This document shows positions 44,204-54,782 of a stretch of DNA of 64,000 nt, piece after piece. How positions within the stretch are numbered: position 1 is the first letter of the stretch; each line of letters begins with the position of its first letter. The notes under the pieces are model-generated. The model saw only the letters and a program-made list of their open reading frames with translations. It ran no database searches and had not been told where the DNA came from. The translations under genes and the position numbers were made by a program. Source of the DNA: Thermothielavioides terrestris NRRL 8126 (Eukaryota; Ascomycota; Sordariomycetes; Sordariales; Chaetomiaceae); the NCBI RefSeq assembly GCF_000226115.1, contig NC_016462.1, positions 744,001 through 808,000 on the forward strand, read 5' to 3'.

Positions 44204-45791
44204 CTAGTGCTCGTCACCGCCACGCCTGGGGCGCGAGGGCATGCCGCCGCGGGGGCCGCCGCGGCCGCGACCACGACCTTCCCCGCGGAAGCCGCCGCCG
44301 CCGCCGCCACGGCCGCGGTAGCCGCCGCGACCGCGCCAGCCGCCCTCGCGCGGGCCCCGGTTGCGGCCCTGCACCGACTGGAAGCCGTCGTCCGCGGCGG
44401 GAGCGGCGGCCGGGGCAGCCGCAGGCTCCGGATGGTCGTCGGCCCAGGACTGGGTGTTGGACGGCGCCGCGGGCGTGGCGGCCAGGCCGGTCTCCGTCTC
44501 GCTGGGCTCGCGCGGGATCTTGACGTCCACCCACTCCTGCGACTGGTTCTGCTCGGTGCTGACGTCCCACTGGCTCTCGCCCGCGGCGTTGGCGGCGCTG
44601 TCGTCGACGTCCGCGTTGCTGGGAGCACCGCTGCTCGCCGACGTCCCCTGGGCGTGGCCGTTGGTGAGCGCGGCAGCGGTTCCCTCGCCAACCTCGGTCA
44701 GGTTGGCATTCGCGACCGTCGGGTCCGTCTCGGGCTCGGGGTCCTGCTTGGATTCGGCCGGCTCGGACTCGGCCGACTGCGAAGCTGCCTCGGTCGGGAC
44801 GGGGGGTACAGCGTGGGCGATGGCGGCTTGCTTCACCTGGGCGACTAATTATGAGGTTAATATCCGTACGGGCAAGGAAGCTCTCAGGCTGGATCTGCCA
44901 CTTACAGGTCGTCTGCAGCGTCTCGCCAGTGGTGCTGCGTGTCTGCTCGTCCGCGCCCTGCACCAGCTTCAACATGGTGGCCACGGCATTCTCGTCGCCA
45001 GTGTAGATGTGCAGCAGGACGCCTTCGAGCGCCATGCTCTCGTCGGACGTGCTATCGGCGTCTTCGGCACGGCGGGCGGCGGCAAGGCGAAGGAACTGCG
45101 ACAGGATGAGGAGGTTGCTGTGAAGAGACGCGGCGGCATCCGCCTCGGCCTTCTCTGCAAGCTCCGCCACGAGGTCGGCCTTCTCCTTCTCGAACCGCTC
45201 CGTCAATGCCTTCTCTTGATCGACCAGGCGAGCCTTGTACTCCTGCTCGACCTTCTTGTGCTGGGCAAGCTGCTCCTCGAGCTGGAACAGCTGGGCCTGC
45301 AGCGCAGGCTTCTTGAGGTGGGCGGCCTTCTGGTCGGCATTGATTATCCTGAGAGAAACGAGTTCGTCGAGAGATTTGCCGCCGTGCTCGGCGATGATGG
45401 CGTCGATCCTTGCAGTGTTGGTCTAGCAGCTACTGTCAGTAACCCGTCAAAGGACACAGCAGACTCGCAGTTGGTTTGCCCGCCAGCCAGGCACGTGAGC
45501 ACCTACAAGCTTTTTGGTGATGTTGCGGATGCTCCTGCGGCAAGGCAGTCAGCAAACGCCCAAAACATCTCGTGTGGAAGGTGGCAGGCTCCCAGAAACG
45601 TACTTCTGCAAGTCGCGGATATATTTATTGTCGGCATCCTCGAAGGTCTCGCCGGCAGCAACAGACCCGGCCTTCTCGGGAGTCGAGGCAGCGGGCGCAG
45701 GGGACTCGGTGCCCTCCGCCTTCGCCTTCTTCTTCTTGGCCGATTTGGACTCGGCCAGAGCCGGCGGGTTCTTGATATCAGCAGCAGCCAT
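44204..45791 (-). CDS. YAG7: Yag7-family protein with RGG tail
   Basis: Four exons (45791-45604, 45534-45507, 45422-44906, 44844-44204) give 457 residues; exon 2 is only 28 nt. The N-terminus is basic (ESKSAKKKKAKAEG), then the conserved region FEDADNKYIRDLQKSIRNIT, KKLTNTARIDAIIAEHGGKS and LDELVSLRIINADQKAAHLK, a long coiled coil (KVEQEYKARLVDQEKALTER), and a helical segment LHSNLLILSQFLRLAAARR typical of the Yag7 dimerisation family. The C-terminal exon is acidic with an EWVDVKIPREP block and ends in an RGG/RG region ([20 protein letters not shown]) suited to RNA binding. Yeast Yag7 is a poorly understood protein linked to growth regulation and ribosomes. The antisense open frame of this locus is a shadow. 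Confidence 0.78.
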
Positions 45792-46565
45792 GTCGGAATA
45801 TGCTAACAGTATCTCAACCGAGGTATTCTTGCGGCCGAAACCGTGGAGAGTGCTGCCTTGCGCTGACCAGATCTCTGTCGACTTTGGGCGACACCAAGTT
45901 TCCTCGGGGTGGCGCGAAACAAAGACGGAAGTTCGGGAGTAGTGGCTGGAGGAATTACAGCGAGCACTGGCGGCGAAATTCAATTGCCAGGTTTTGCAGT
46001 GAAAAAATCAATCGGTGGGCGGTGGGAAAAGACGCAGATGTTGGTTGATGGTGAGGTGCAGGTGTGGTCATTTGGGAAATTTTTGGTGGGTGTGCCTGGC
46101 GAGGCGTTGCCGCGGTCTGCATGTGGTGCAACCCAAACACAGACCAGTGCCCCTCCGCGATTGGCCGCAGATGTGAAGCTCAGGCAGAAGGACACAGAAA
46201 CGGGCGGAACAACAACACTTCCAAATGCACTGAATTGGTTAAGGCTACCATGTTTCCAGGAGGCCCTAGGTAGGCAGGTCTCAGATTCCTCATTCCTCTA
46301 CGTCCTCTACGCTGCTTTTCACTTCTCATCCACCATTCTAAGTCTCGAACCTTCAGCTGTTCGCATCGCCGCCAACTTCCCCACACGCGAGTTTGGTGTC
46401 GCGTGCCCACGGAAATGTCATCTCGGGCTCCACCGTGTACGGAACTGAGCGCGCGGCACGGTGCCTGCGACGCCAGCTCTCTCGAGAACACAAAGGTCGA
46501 GCGCCCACTCTAGTGACCCGAATCGGGCCCATGCGTATTGAGCCATCTTGCTCTTCGTTTGAGTG
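45792..46565. other. Intergenic YAG7-CENP-W
   Basis: 0.77 kb upstream of YAG7 and downstream of the CENP-W gene, which read the same way. No additional coding sequence is recognised. Confidence 0.45.
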
Positions 46566-47047
46566 TCAAGTTCGTCCGGGGAAGACTCGGGGAAGACTCG
46601 GGAAGGCCTCATCCTCTGAATCTGGCAAGGGAGTCCTATGGCGTCTGCGTGTGAGCTGCAATCCAGCATACGATTTTTTACCTAGCAGGCACCAACAGCC
46701 TGGGAGCGATTTCATACTTACCGCGGTAACCTTCCTCACACTCCGCGCCGTGATGCCCCGTTCACCCCCTTGCTTGGCCTCAATGGCAGCCTCCTTCATG
46801 AGACTAGGCGAATATCAGTGTATGGTGGCCCGATTTCGCAATGGCTGGCAGCGCTCCTTACGTTTGCATGAAGAGCATGTAGTCCAAAAACATCTATCGC
46901 GCTCTGGTCAGCAAGCGCGCTTCAGTGACACGTCTGGGCTGGGGTTATGGATACCATGACATCAGCGTTCTTGCTCACGTTGCAGTTCGAATGAGCCTTG
47001 ACGATCTTCCTGACTGTCGCTCGGGGGTACAACTTTTGCCCGGGCAT
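46566..47047 (-). CDS. Centromere protein W (histone-fold kinetochore subunit)
   Basis: Four exons (47047-46955, 46893-46862, 46803-46722, 46655-46566) give 98 residues. MPGQKLYPRATVRKIVKAHS opens the histone fold, followed by NCNVSKNADVM, MFLDYMLFMQTLMKEAAIEA and GERGITARSVRKVT. This matches CENP-W (yeast Wip1), the partner of CENP-T in the CCAN (constitutive centromere-associated network). Exons 1-3 are firm because the protein match runs across both junctions. The last exon (LTRRRHRTPLPDSEDEAFPS...) is less certain: homologues usually end soon after RKVT with an LxKFKG-type tail, which I do not find here. It is divergent from prefoldin 4. Confidence 0.85.
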
Positions 47048-47388
47048 ATTTGATGCGTTGTTGCTAGAAAAAGGCTGCAGGTATAAGCGGCGGCGACGAT
47101 GCACTTGAGATGTTTTAAGGCGTCGTTTGACTGAGAGCTGCGTTCGACTTAGGTGTTGCTGAACTCCAGTTAGCTCTGTAAGTTTGTTGACAGTGCACTC
47201 CCCGATGCTTGGTGCCCCATTACGTTATCCTCGCTGCCCCACAAACGCCAAGGCCAGCTCTGGGTTAGGGTTGTTCAATTCATTCCTGCCCCGCAACCAC
47301 CTTGGGGCTCCCAACGGAATCGATTCGGTACCGCGATCTTAACCAAGTCTTGACCACTCCCCATTCCAATCTCGCACTAGGAGACAAG
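47048..47388. other. Divergent promoter region CENP-W/PFD4
   Basis: 341 bp between start codons. The telobox-like motif is the only recognisable element. Confidence 0.45.
47262..47272 (+). promoter_or_regulatory. Telobox-like motif upstream of prefoldin 4
   Basis: GGGTTAGGGTT, 117-127 bp before the prefoldin-4 ATG in the CENP-W/PFD4 divergent promoter. Two telomere units in promoters are binding sites for TRF-like (Tbf1-type) factors in several fungi. An identical 11-mer occurs upstream of DAD1. Confidence 0.45.
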
Positions 47389-47976
47389 ATGCTGAGCCGC
47401 CGCATGGTAAGCAGTCCGGACCAGTTGACAAGGATCCAGCTGACGCCTTGCGCAGTTGACAAAGGAGGAGGAGGAGGCGATGGGCGACGAAGTCGAGGTG
47501 CGCCGCGAGGACCAGGACAAGATCAACAAGTTCAGCCGCCTGCACCAGCGCGAGCTGTCATTAGTAGAAGAGTTGAAGGCAAAAAATGTGAGTCTGATAG
47601 AAGCAGGAAGGTAGTCAGCGTGCCACAGAGCTGACGCCCGGTGTAGAAAGAAAAGGAAGAGCTGGACGACATTACGACCGAGCTGGAGCTTGCGGACGAG
47701 GAGGACACTGTCCCGTGAGTACAACCGATACTGGGTCGAGAGGGCAGCGGTACAGAAACCAGCATGGGCTGAGCACCAAGCAGCTACAAAATCGGCGACG
47801 CCTTCTTCCACATCCCGCTCGCACAGGCGCAGGAACTGCTTGGCATCTCGACGGCCAGGCTCGAAGAGGAGATTGGGGAGCTCGACGACAAGCTGGACAG
47901 AATCCGCGAGGAGATGACGCAGCTGAAGGTGGAACTGTACGCAAGATTCGGGAAAACCATCAACCTCGAGACATGA
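47389..47976 (+). CDS. GIM3: Prefoldin subunit 4
   Basis: Four exons (47389-47406, 47456-47587, 47647-47714, 47784-47976) give 136 residues: MLSRRMLTKEEEEAMGDEVE, REDQDKINKFSRLHQRELSL, then YKIGDAFFHIPLAQAQELLG and DKLDRIREEMTQLKVELYAR-FGKTINLE. The two long helices joined by a beta hairpin around GDAFFHIPLAQA are the prefoldin-beta signature. Prefoldin is a heterohexamer that hands unfolded actin and tubulin to the CCT chaperonin. The first exon is only 18 nt. All phases close. Confidence 0.94.
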
Positions 47977-48921
47977 TGAGACGAATGGACCGTCCTTCCC
48001 AGGCTGGCGACCCCCCCTTCCCTGGCAAGAGACGGTGATGCAGCCGCGCACCCGCCACTACACTATATCGGCAGCCGCCACAAGAATGTGCGTTTCCGGG
48101 AGGCTCCGGCGGCCAACAAGAGAATGGCGCAAACAAACAGAAAGCTCTGGTGTCATTCGCTCGGAGGGGCAGCGTCCCGCCCCTTTGGAAAGGCGACCAT
48201 GCTCCTTGGAGCTCAGACACATCCACATAGGCGGCCCCTCCTTGAATTCCACCTTCACAGCCGAGGATCTTCCAATGATCTTTTCGAGAGTCGCGGGATT
48301 TCCGCTATTTGGTTAGCTTGAGCTGCACCCGATGCTCGGCGTGCTCAGCTTGTCAACAATTCTGGCCCCCAAGACCATCGAGTGTTATGAAGTTCCCTCG
48401 GCCCCCCAAGTGTTTCCGCCGCCAAGCAGAGGAAGTAGCGAGCTATCCCGTACTGCGCGATCCGATCACGTCTCGAGCTCGGAAAAGACGGTGGACAAGG
48501 CCATCGTCTGATTGGGCCGAATAAGAGCGCTGGAAACGTGCTATCGAAGTACACTGTCCCTCCGGGCAACCCTGGTTCGAGCTTGGAACGGGCCAAGAAG
48601 GCCTGATAAGTTGGTCTTTCAGTGTCAGCCTTCGCCTTGACTCTCCATGAATCACGGACGCCGTAAACTTAACAGAGTTTGCTCCTCTTGCTGGGATTGG
48701 CCGATTGGGACTATCCCGAGGCCGAGATAAGCAAGCTCATTGTCTGGCGAGTCGTGGAGTATTGAGTCCCTAATTACGGATAGTTACCGTGTGCACAGCC
48801 TGTACATACACCGCTAGCAAGAGCTGGGATCCTCCGACTACGGAAACACAGGTGTCAATGCGCATGTCACAACCGTTGGGCCATTGTGACTTTGATCACT
48901 GCGTCAACTTCATGACGTTGC
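47977..48921. other. Intergenic between PFD4 and transposase-derived locus
   Basis: 0.95 kb with no recognised gene; the open frames have unrelated compositions and no domain. Confidence 0.4.
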
Positions 48922-50142
48922 CCACCATAATCTCGCTTATACCTGGTTCCCGGCCAGCCATCTAAGCCACCAATTTCCCAGGTTCAGAACACCACAACAA
49001 CAACATCGCCAGCCAGTTTTTCACCTAAACCTTGATCAATCTTGACAGTTTGTTGTTTTCCAGATACGTCAGGAAGATGGCTAACCAACCACAACCTGGC
49101 AAAGAAGATCGAATTCGCCTCGCGATCGAAGCATTCCAAGCCAAGAAAGTTCGAAGCCTTCGTCAAGCCGCCCTGCTCTTCGACATCCCCCATTCCACAC
49201 TTACCGACCGCTTCAGTGGCCGCACTTCAACCCACCGGACCGCCGCCCAACGTTTTCAACGCCTTACGCCTGAAGAGGAGGGATCCATTGTCAAGGCCAT
49301 ACACCAGTCGGACGCGCGGGGCCGGCCGATGTCTGTCTCGGCCATCGAACATCTGGGCACCCAGCTTTTGCATGCCAAGGGCGACAACAAGCCTCTGGGG
49401 AAGAACTGGTACTACCACTTCCTTTGCAGGCGTCCAGAGCTTCGAACACGCCGCTCCCGCGCGTTGGATCGGTCGAGGAAGGATGCCTTGGATCGTCAGA
49501 CGGCGACCCCAAAGACCACCCCGTTTGTGAGCTTTACCGACAGTTCTGGGCGGTCTGTGGGCATCAAAGCTACTGGCGCCATGGCTTCGAAGATTGACAG
49601 TCTTGTGGAGGAGGTCATCAAGGTAAGGTTTGCGCTACACCGATCAAACAGAGGATGGTTCAGTTGAAGGAGGAATATCTAACCCTGCAAGCTGACTGCA
49701 ACACACTCAATGGGCTGAACCAAGCATTGGTTAAGAGGCTGGAAGGAAGGAAAAAGGCCACAAAGAAGCACTTCGGTGAGGCCCGCGTACTGACAGTTGC
49801 AGCCATTCGAGAGCAACTGCGTCAGAGGCAGGCGATTGAGAATGAGGCAGCGAAGGCGAAGGCATTTACCGGGCAGCCATCCGGGCCGTTGTGGGCTTTG
49901 CAAAGAAGGTCAATAAGGAGCTCCCGGCACTAGGCTTCGAAACCACCATCTTCCAGTAGTTGGCTGGTAATACTAGCTTGTGAATAGCTTCAATTTTGAG
50001 CCGTTTTGGGAGGTCTTTGTACAGGACGTGATATTGGTTTTGGTGTTGTGGCTTGCCCCTGAAATTTGTGTGGAAATTGGCTTACTGGATTAGGGACATT
50101 TTTTGACCGGGAACCAGGTGTAAACGTCCGAGCATGGTGGCT
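48922..50142. mobile_element. Putative pogo/Fot-like transposon remnant with inverted repeats
   Basis: CGCTTATACCTGGTTCCCGG (48934 on) and its inverted partner at 50106-50128 form a 23-bp inverted repeat with three mismatches, all C/T transitions. An outer CCACCAT (48922-48928) is mirrored by ATGGTGG (50136-50142). Between them lies a gene with Psq and CENPB-type helix-turn-helix domains but no DDE nuclease. This arrangement suggests a deleted pogo-family element. No target duplication is obvious, so the exact ends are uncertain. Confidence 0.5.
49077..49933 (+). CDS. HTH (Psq + CENPB-type) transposase-derived DNA-binding protein
   Basis: The ATG at 49077 gives MANQPQPGKEDRIRLAIEAF. Residues ~8-50 form a Psq-type helix-turn-helix (KKVRSLRQAALLFDIPHSTL), and ~55-140 a Tc5/CENPB-type HTH (LTPEEEGSIVKAIHQ, then NWYYHFLCRRPELRTRRSRA). 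These domains head pogo/Fot1 transposases, but the DDE catalytic domain is missing. Frame 1 closes at 49667. A second frame (49652-49933, EEYLTLQADCNTLNGLNQAL and a Lys/Arg-rich coiled coil) would follow in phase only if 49623-49651 (GTAAGG...ACAG, 29 nt) were an intron, which is unusually short. The choice is between a micro-intron and a frameshifted pseudogene. It could be a domesticated DNA-binding protein or a relic. Confidence 0.6.
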
Positions 50143-50190
50143 CTGGTTGTATGTAGTAGCTGACCGGCCGTTGCCACAGTAACCCTTACA

Positions 50191-50201
50191 GGGTTAGGGT
50201 T
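50191..50201 (+). promoter_or_regulatory. Telobox-like motif upstream of DAD1
   Basis: GGGTTAGGGTT about 105-115 bp before the DAD1 ATG, the same 11-mer as upstream of prefoldin 4. It is part of a small inverted repeat, AACCCT-TAC-AGGGTT (50181-50195). Confidence 0.45.
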
Positions 50202-50305
50202 CAGCACCGCTGTTCATGTGCTCCACGCCGCTAACTGCTGTTCCCGCGTCGCCCAATCAAGCAATCAGCCCCACGCCATTCTCACCAGCCGAGACACGGC
50301 TCATC

Positions 50306-50761
50306 ATGGCATCGCAGCAACGGTCGGCCTCGGTGGCCGGGACACGGGCAAAGACATATTTCGAGCAGCAGAGGGAAGAACTAATAGGGGAGATTGCCAT
50401 GGTAAGACGCGGATGCGCGAGTGATTACCCACCCGCCAGACGACGGCGCTGACAAGCTTCTCAAGAGCTTCGAGCACGTGCTGGCCAACATCAACAAGCT
50501 GAACCGCTCGCTCGAGGCGGTCATTGCGGTATGCTCTGCTCTGCCCCCCATCCGTCGCTACTCGAGCGTAGACTAGATTAGCCCATATGTGATGTTCCTG
50601 ACAAACCAAAGGTTGGCAACGAGTTCTCCTCGGTTGAGGCCCTGTGGTCGCAGTTTGAGAACGTCATGGCGAAGGACCCCGAGGAAGGGAACGCCGGGAA
50701 GGCGGAGGGCCACGCCGAGGGTCAAGAGGCTGATGACCGGACCAAGAATGAGGACGCCTAG
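50306..50761 (+). CDS. DAD1: DASH complex subunit Dad1
   Basis: Three exons (50306-50401, 50466-50528, 50612-50761) give 102 residues. [15 protein letters not shown] joins to [20 protein letters not shown] and then [20 protein letters not shown], the near-invariant Dad1 core. Both acceptors are AAG rather than CAG/TAG; at each, a CTGAC branch point lies 10-15 nt upstream and only this site keeps the conserved frame. The C-terminal ~25 residues are acidic and unconserved. The N-terminus has ~17 extra residues relative to yeast. DASH/Dam1 is the fungal ring complex that couples kinetochores to microtubule ends. Confidence 0.93.
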
Positions 50762-51835
50762 GTGTGAACTAAGGGGATTTCCGTGTTATCGGGGCTAGAC
50801 GGGGGTTTCGCAACGGAGGCCTGATTACAGAGACGAGAAAGGGCGAGTGAGGAGAATGATACCCAATAATACACGGCACATTCGGGCATTTGAAGGAAGC
50901 ATGTCACAGGCGCCGCGTGAGAAATTTTCAATGTGGAAGTTTGGTCTGTGTATTCCCTAATCCGTACTCCTAAACCATCAAATAACAAAAACGACAGGCC
51001 GCAGCCGCATAACCGCAACAGGCCAGATGAGCAAAGCCCTCATTAACGGCTTATACGCCGGCCGGGCTTCTGACTGACCCTGTCCACACATCCCAACACC
51101 TCACTCCGACTCATTTCCCGAGAGAACCTGCGCTGGCAGGCCAGCGAAGTTCTTTGTCACAGATCCCGGGATCGTCCCATCCAGCCAGCCAGCCCACCTC
51201 CCATCGCTCAGGGGTATCCCGCATCCCTTCTAAAACAGGCAGCGTTCACGAAGAGAAGGTATACTCCAGTCATACATCAGGTCCCGGTGTGCGTGTTCCG
51301 GCGTTGTGTGATCCAATCGCCAACCCGGCATCAGCATCATCATCCACCCATCCAACCATCAGTCAATCAATCAGCCAGTCCCGTCGAATCCGCCTATCGT
51401 TCCCCGGCCGCAAGACAAGAGAGGAAACAAGAGGACGAAACAGTTAAGAGACCCAGAAAAGACAGTAGTAGTCGCCCGCTTTGGATGCCTCGCCGTGGCC
51501 ATCGGTAAGGTCGTGACAGAAGGAAAAGAAGACAGGTCGTGCAACAAAAGTAGAAGCAAAAAATAGAAGCAAAAAGTGCCACTAAGAGTGAAGAAAAGAG
51601 AAAAATATCAGAAAAACAGAACATGACAACAGCGCGGACCATGTTGGGATCATGCATAAGGTTTGCTTGCTGCAAAACGTCATGGTCATCATGAAGAGGC
51701 TCTGCAGTCTCCCTCGAGCTGCCGTTCTGCGCTGGCCACACGCAATGCCGGGACAACTCAGAGCAGCAGCAACAGCAGCATTGTGGCCTCCTTCTTCCCC
51801 GTGGGCCTCCCAAAACAACTCGCTTGCCCAGCTCA
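50762..51835. other. Convergent intergenic region DAD1-RHO4
   Basis: 1.07 kb with short direct repeats (CAGCCAGCC, ATCAATCAAT) near 51180-51375. No gene is recognised. Confidence 0.45.
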
Positions 51836-53032
51836 TCAGACCAGCGCACACTTTCTCTTCTTCTTCTTAACAATCGGGATCGCGACGCCGTCACTCCCAT
51901 ACGTGACCATCCCGCCGCCGGGGCCATACGGCGCGACGCTGCCTCTCCTCCCGCCTCCGCCGGCGCCGGCAGCAGCAAACGCAGAAGAGGCCGAGGCGGA
52001 GGCGGAGGCAGAAGCAGCGGCCTCGGCCTCGAGCGTCCTGCGATCGTTAGCCACGACGGTGAGGATGGCGCGCTCGAAGACCTCCTCGACGCCCTTCATC
52101 TCCTTGCTGCTGCACTCCATGTACTGCGCGCCCATCTTCTTGGCCACGGCCAGGCCCTGCTCCGTCGTCACGGGCGTCAGCCCCTGCGTCTTGAGCATCT
52201 CGATGCACGTCCGCTTGTACCGCAGGTCCGACTTGAGCCCCACCAGGATCAGCGGCGTGTACGGGCAGAAGTGCAGCACCTCCGGGTACCACTGGCGGTG
52301 GGAAAGTGGGGTCGGGTCAGCATTGCTGTTTGGAAGGTTGGAGGGGGAAGAACAAGGCGATAACGGAGAGGAGCGTGGTGGTTGGAAGGGAAGGGAAACT
52401 ACTAACCTTGTCCATGACGTTCTCCAGCGAGTTCGGGCAGTCGATGGCGAAGCACACAAAGATCAGGTCGGTCTCGGGGTAGGAGAGCGGGCGCAGCCGG
52501 TCGTACTCCTCCTGCCCGGCGGTGTCCCACAGCGCGAGCTCCACCGTCTTACCGGTGGGTGGGTGTACGGGGTAGGTGATGTAGTTCTCGAAGACGGTGG
52601 GCACGTATTTCTGGGGGAAATTGCCAGTCAGCACACATCGGAAGAGATAGACAGATCTTGGGTTGAGGCAATGCAAAAAGAAAGTAATGGGACTGATCGA
52701 TCCGCAATCCATGTCTGGTTGAAAGCAGCAAAGAAAGCTATTGCTGCACATACCTCTGGAAAGTACCCTTGGCTGTAGCTGATGAGCAGACACGTCTTGC
52801 CGCAGCCGCCGTCGCCGACCACGACGATCTTCTTGGAGTAGGCCGGGCCCTCGGTCATGGTCGTGCCCGAGGATTCCCTGCCGGACGAGCGCTCGCTCAT
52901 CATGGTGCTGACGGTGCCGTCGCTTGACCTCGTGCCGCGCGTGTCTCGCCGCTGGGAATCCGGCCTCCGCGAGGCATTGCTGTCGTGCCTCTCGTGCAAG
53001 TACGTCGAGTTGCGGTACTGGTACGACGCCAT
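51836..53032 (-). CDS. RHO4: Rho-family GTPase Rho4
   Basis: Three exons (53032-52754, 52610-52407, 52291-51836), all phase 0, give 312 residues. A ~65-residue Ser/Arg-rich N-terminal extension, characteristic of Rho4, precedes the P loop GDGGCGKT (73-80), switch [16 protein letters not shown] (122-127) and the Rho signature [24 protein letters not shown]. The tail has an (Ala-Ser)n run, Gly-rich sequence, a basic KKKKRK stretch and the C-terminal CAAX box CALV for prenylation. In filamentous ascomycetes Rho4 directs septum formation and actin-ring assembly through formin. The Leu at the +3 CAAX position with terminal Val leaves geranylgeranylation or farnesylation open. Confidence 0.93.
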
Positions 53033-54150
53033 GGTGTGGAAAAAAAACGGAGGGAAGCTCTGTGGGTGTTGAAATAGGTAGCTAATGGTGCTGTTTCAGC
53101 GGTGGAATTTTTTTGACAAGCCACCAGCGTGCCGAGGCGCTGCACCTTTTCTTTGTTGACCCAAAAAGTAAAATGCGCGCGCCCAGCAGCGATGCAATGC
53201 TGGTCTGAAACTCTCGTCCCCGCCCCGCCGGGATGATGTGTCGGGTTGTCTGTCGCTCGAGTCGATGCGGATGAGCGATGATGAAAAGATTTTGATGCAA
53301 GTTGTTGACTTGACGTCTCTCTTTCGTGGTGGGCGCTTCGTTGGTCAGGGCGAGTGGCAGAGATAACGGGAAACAGGACAGCTGCGACCAGCAGGCGGCA
53401 AGTAAACGGTCGGCTGGGCAACCATTCCTGCGCGATCGGCTGATGACACAACCGCGGGGCTTAAATTGGCAGTGACCCCACCGTTACTTTCAGGGCAATT
53501 TTGACCAAGGCAGCACTTTGGTACGGGCGAAGTACCGAGCGGGGTAGCTTTCCGTCCTGCACTAGCTGAAACTCTTTCCCTATGCTCCGGTGCGGCGATG
53601 TCGCCGTCAACAATGCTGTTCTTCTTGAGGCATTGTTCTACCTTTCTCTTTCTTCCACATTCTCTCTGTCAAAGTGATATGTCGCCGTGAAGCGCCAGCC
53701 CTACATCCAGGCCAAGTACACTAGCAACCTGGAAAGTGCCCATCAAGACTCCGCTGTGGAGTTTTCAGCTGGCTTGGTTCGACGTGGCTAGTGCGATTTC
53801 GGGCGGGTAGGAGAGTTAGCGTGATCGGCTCGGCAGGAACAGCCTGCAAGGCCCACACAGGCTGTTTCTTCCCCAGCCAACCGCAAATCTCAGCAAAGTT
53901 CTTTGCTCTGTGCTGCCTTGACGCGTCTGGGGCTGCCACTGCCACCGCGAGTTCAAGCTTGGTGGCTGGCTCCATTGTAGAATGACAAACGGCGAGCCAG
54001 CATTTCCTCCACGGTAACGATATCCTCAATCAAGCAGGATTTGGGTTCCCTCCGAAACGCGATCCAGAGAGGAGCATCGCGGTGCAAATTTTCTCCCGTT
54101 GGAGCTTTCTTTGGAGAGCACTGCCAGGCAGCAACGACTGGAAGCCAAGC
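53033..54150. other. Divergent intergenic region RHO4/elongin C
   Basis: 1.1 kb between the two start codons. No further coding exon is recognised; one or both genes probably have long leaders. Confidence 0.45.
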
Positions 54151-54782
54151 ATGGCGGAGAACAAGTACATCACGCTCATCTCGGCCGAGGGGCACGAGTT
54201 TGTCGTCCTGCGCGAGGCGGCCCTCGTCAGCCCGACCATCAAAGGTATGCTGCGAGGCCCGTTCGTCGAGGCGCAGACCGGCCGCTGTCGCTTCGAGGAG
54301 ATCCCGTAAGTTGCCTCGTCTCTCCCTCTTCCCCCCCTTTTTATCGCTTCCCAACCCGTCTTTACCGTGATGATATGATATTGCTGCGTTCTTTCCGACA
54401 GACCGCTCGTTTGCGGCGCCGGATGAATCCATCAATGGCATCCATCCGGTTGGCAGTGGCCGAGCCGGACTGCATGAGGCGTCATCTACACTTGATCTGA
54501 CTGCACAACCTACCTGCCTTCTTATCGTTCCGCATGCCACTCCACTCTACGGGGGGTGATGAGGGCCAGCAAGAAGAGAACAGCCTTTGCTAACGATGCG
54601 TTTGGCCATCCAGAAGCCCCGTCCTCGAGAAGGTGGTCGAGTACTTCCACTACTGGTACCGCTACCGGGACAAGGAGGACGTGCCGGACATGGAGATCCC
54701 CGTCGAGATGTGCCTGGAGCTGCTGCAGGCGGCCGATTTCTTCAACCTGGACGCGATGCAGACACACAGAAACACCTTGTGA
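54151..54782 (+). CDS. ELC1: Elongin C
   Basis: Two exons, 54151-54305 and 54614-54782, give 107 residues. Start [20 protein letters not shown]; then [62 protein letters not shown] and FNLDAM. This is a Skp1/BTB-POZ fold protein; elongin C is the adaptor of cullin-3/elongin-type ubiquitin ligases and binds elongin A in yeast. The 308-bp intron is long for this window. Its GTAAGT donor and CAG acceptor are good. Length fits the family (99-112 residues). Confidence 0.93.

Noticed and set aside
44361..45806. 481-codon plus-strand ORF opposite YAG7
   Set aside because: It is the antisense shadow of G+C-rich YAG7 exons; it spans the YAG7 introns, has no domain and reads as Arg/Gly/Ala-biased low complexity.
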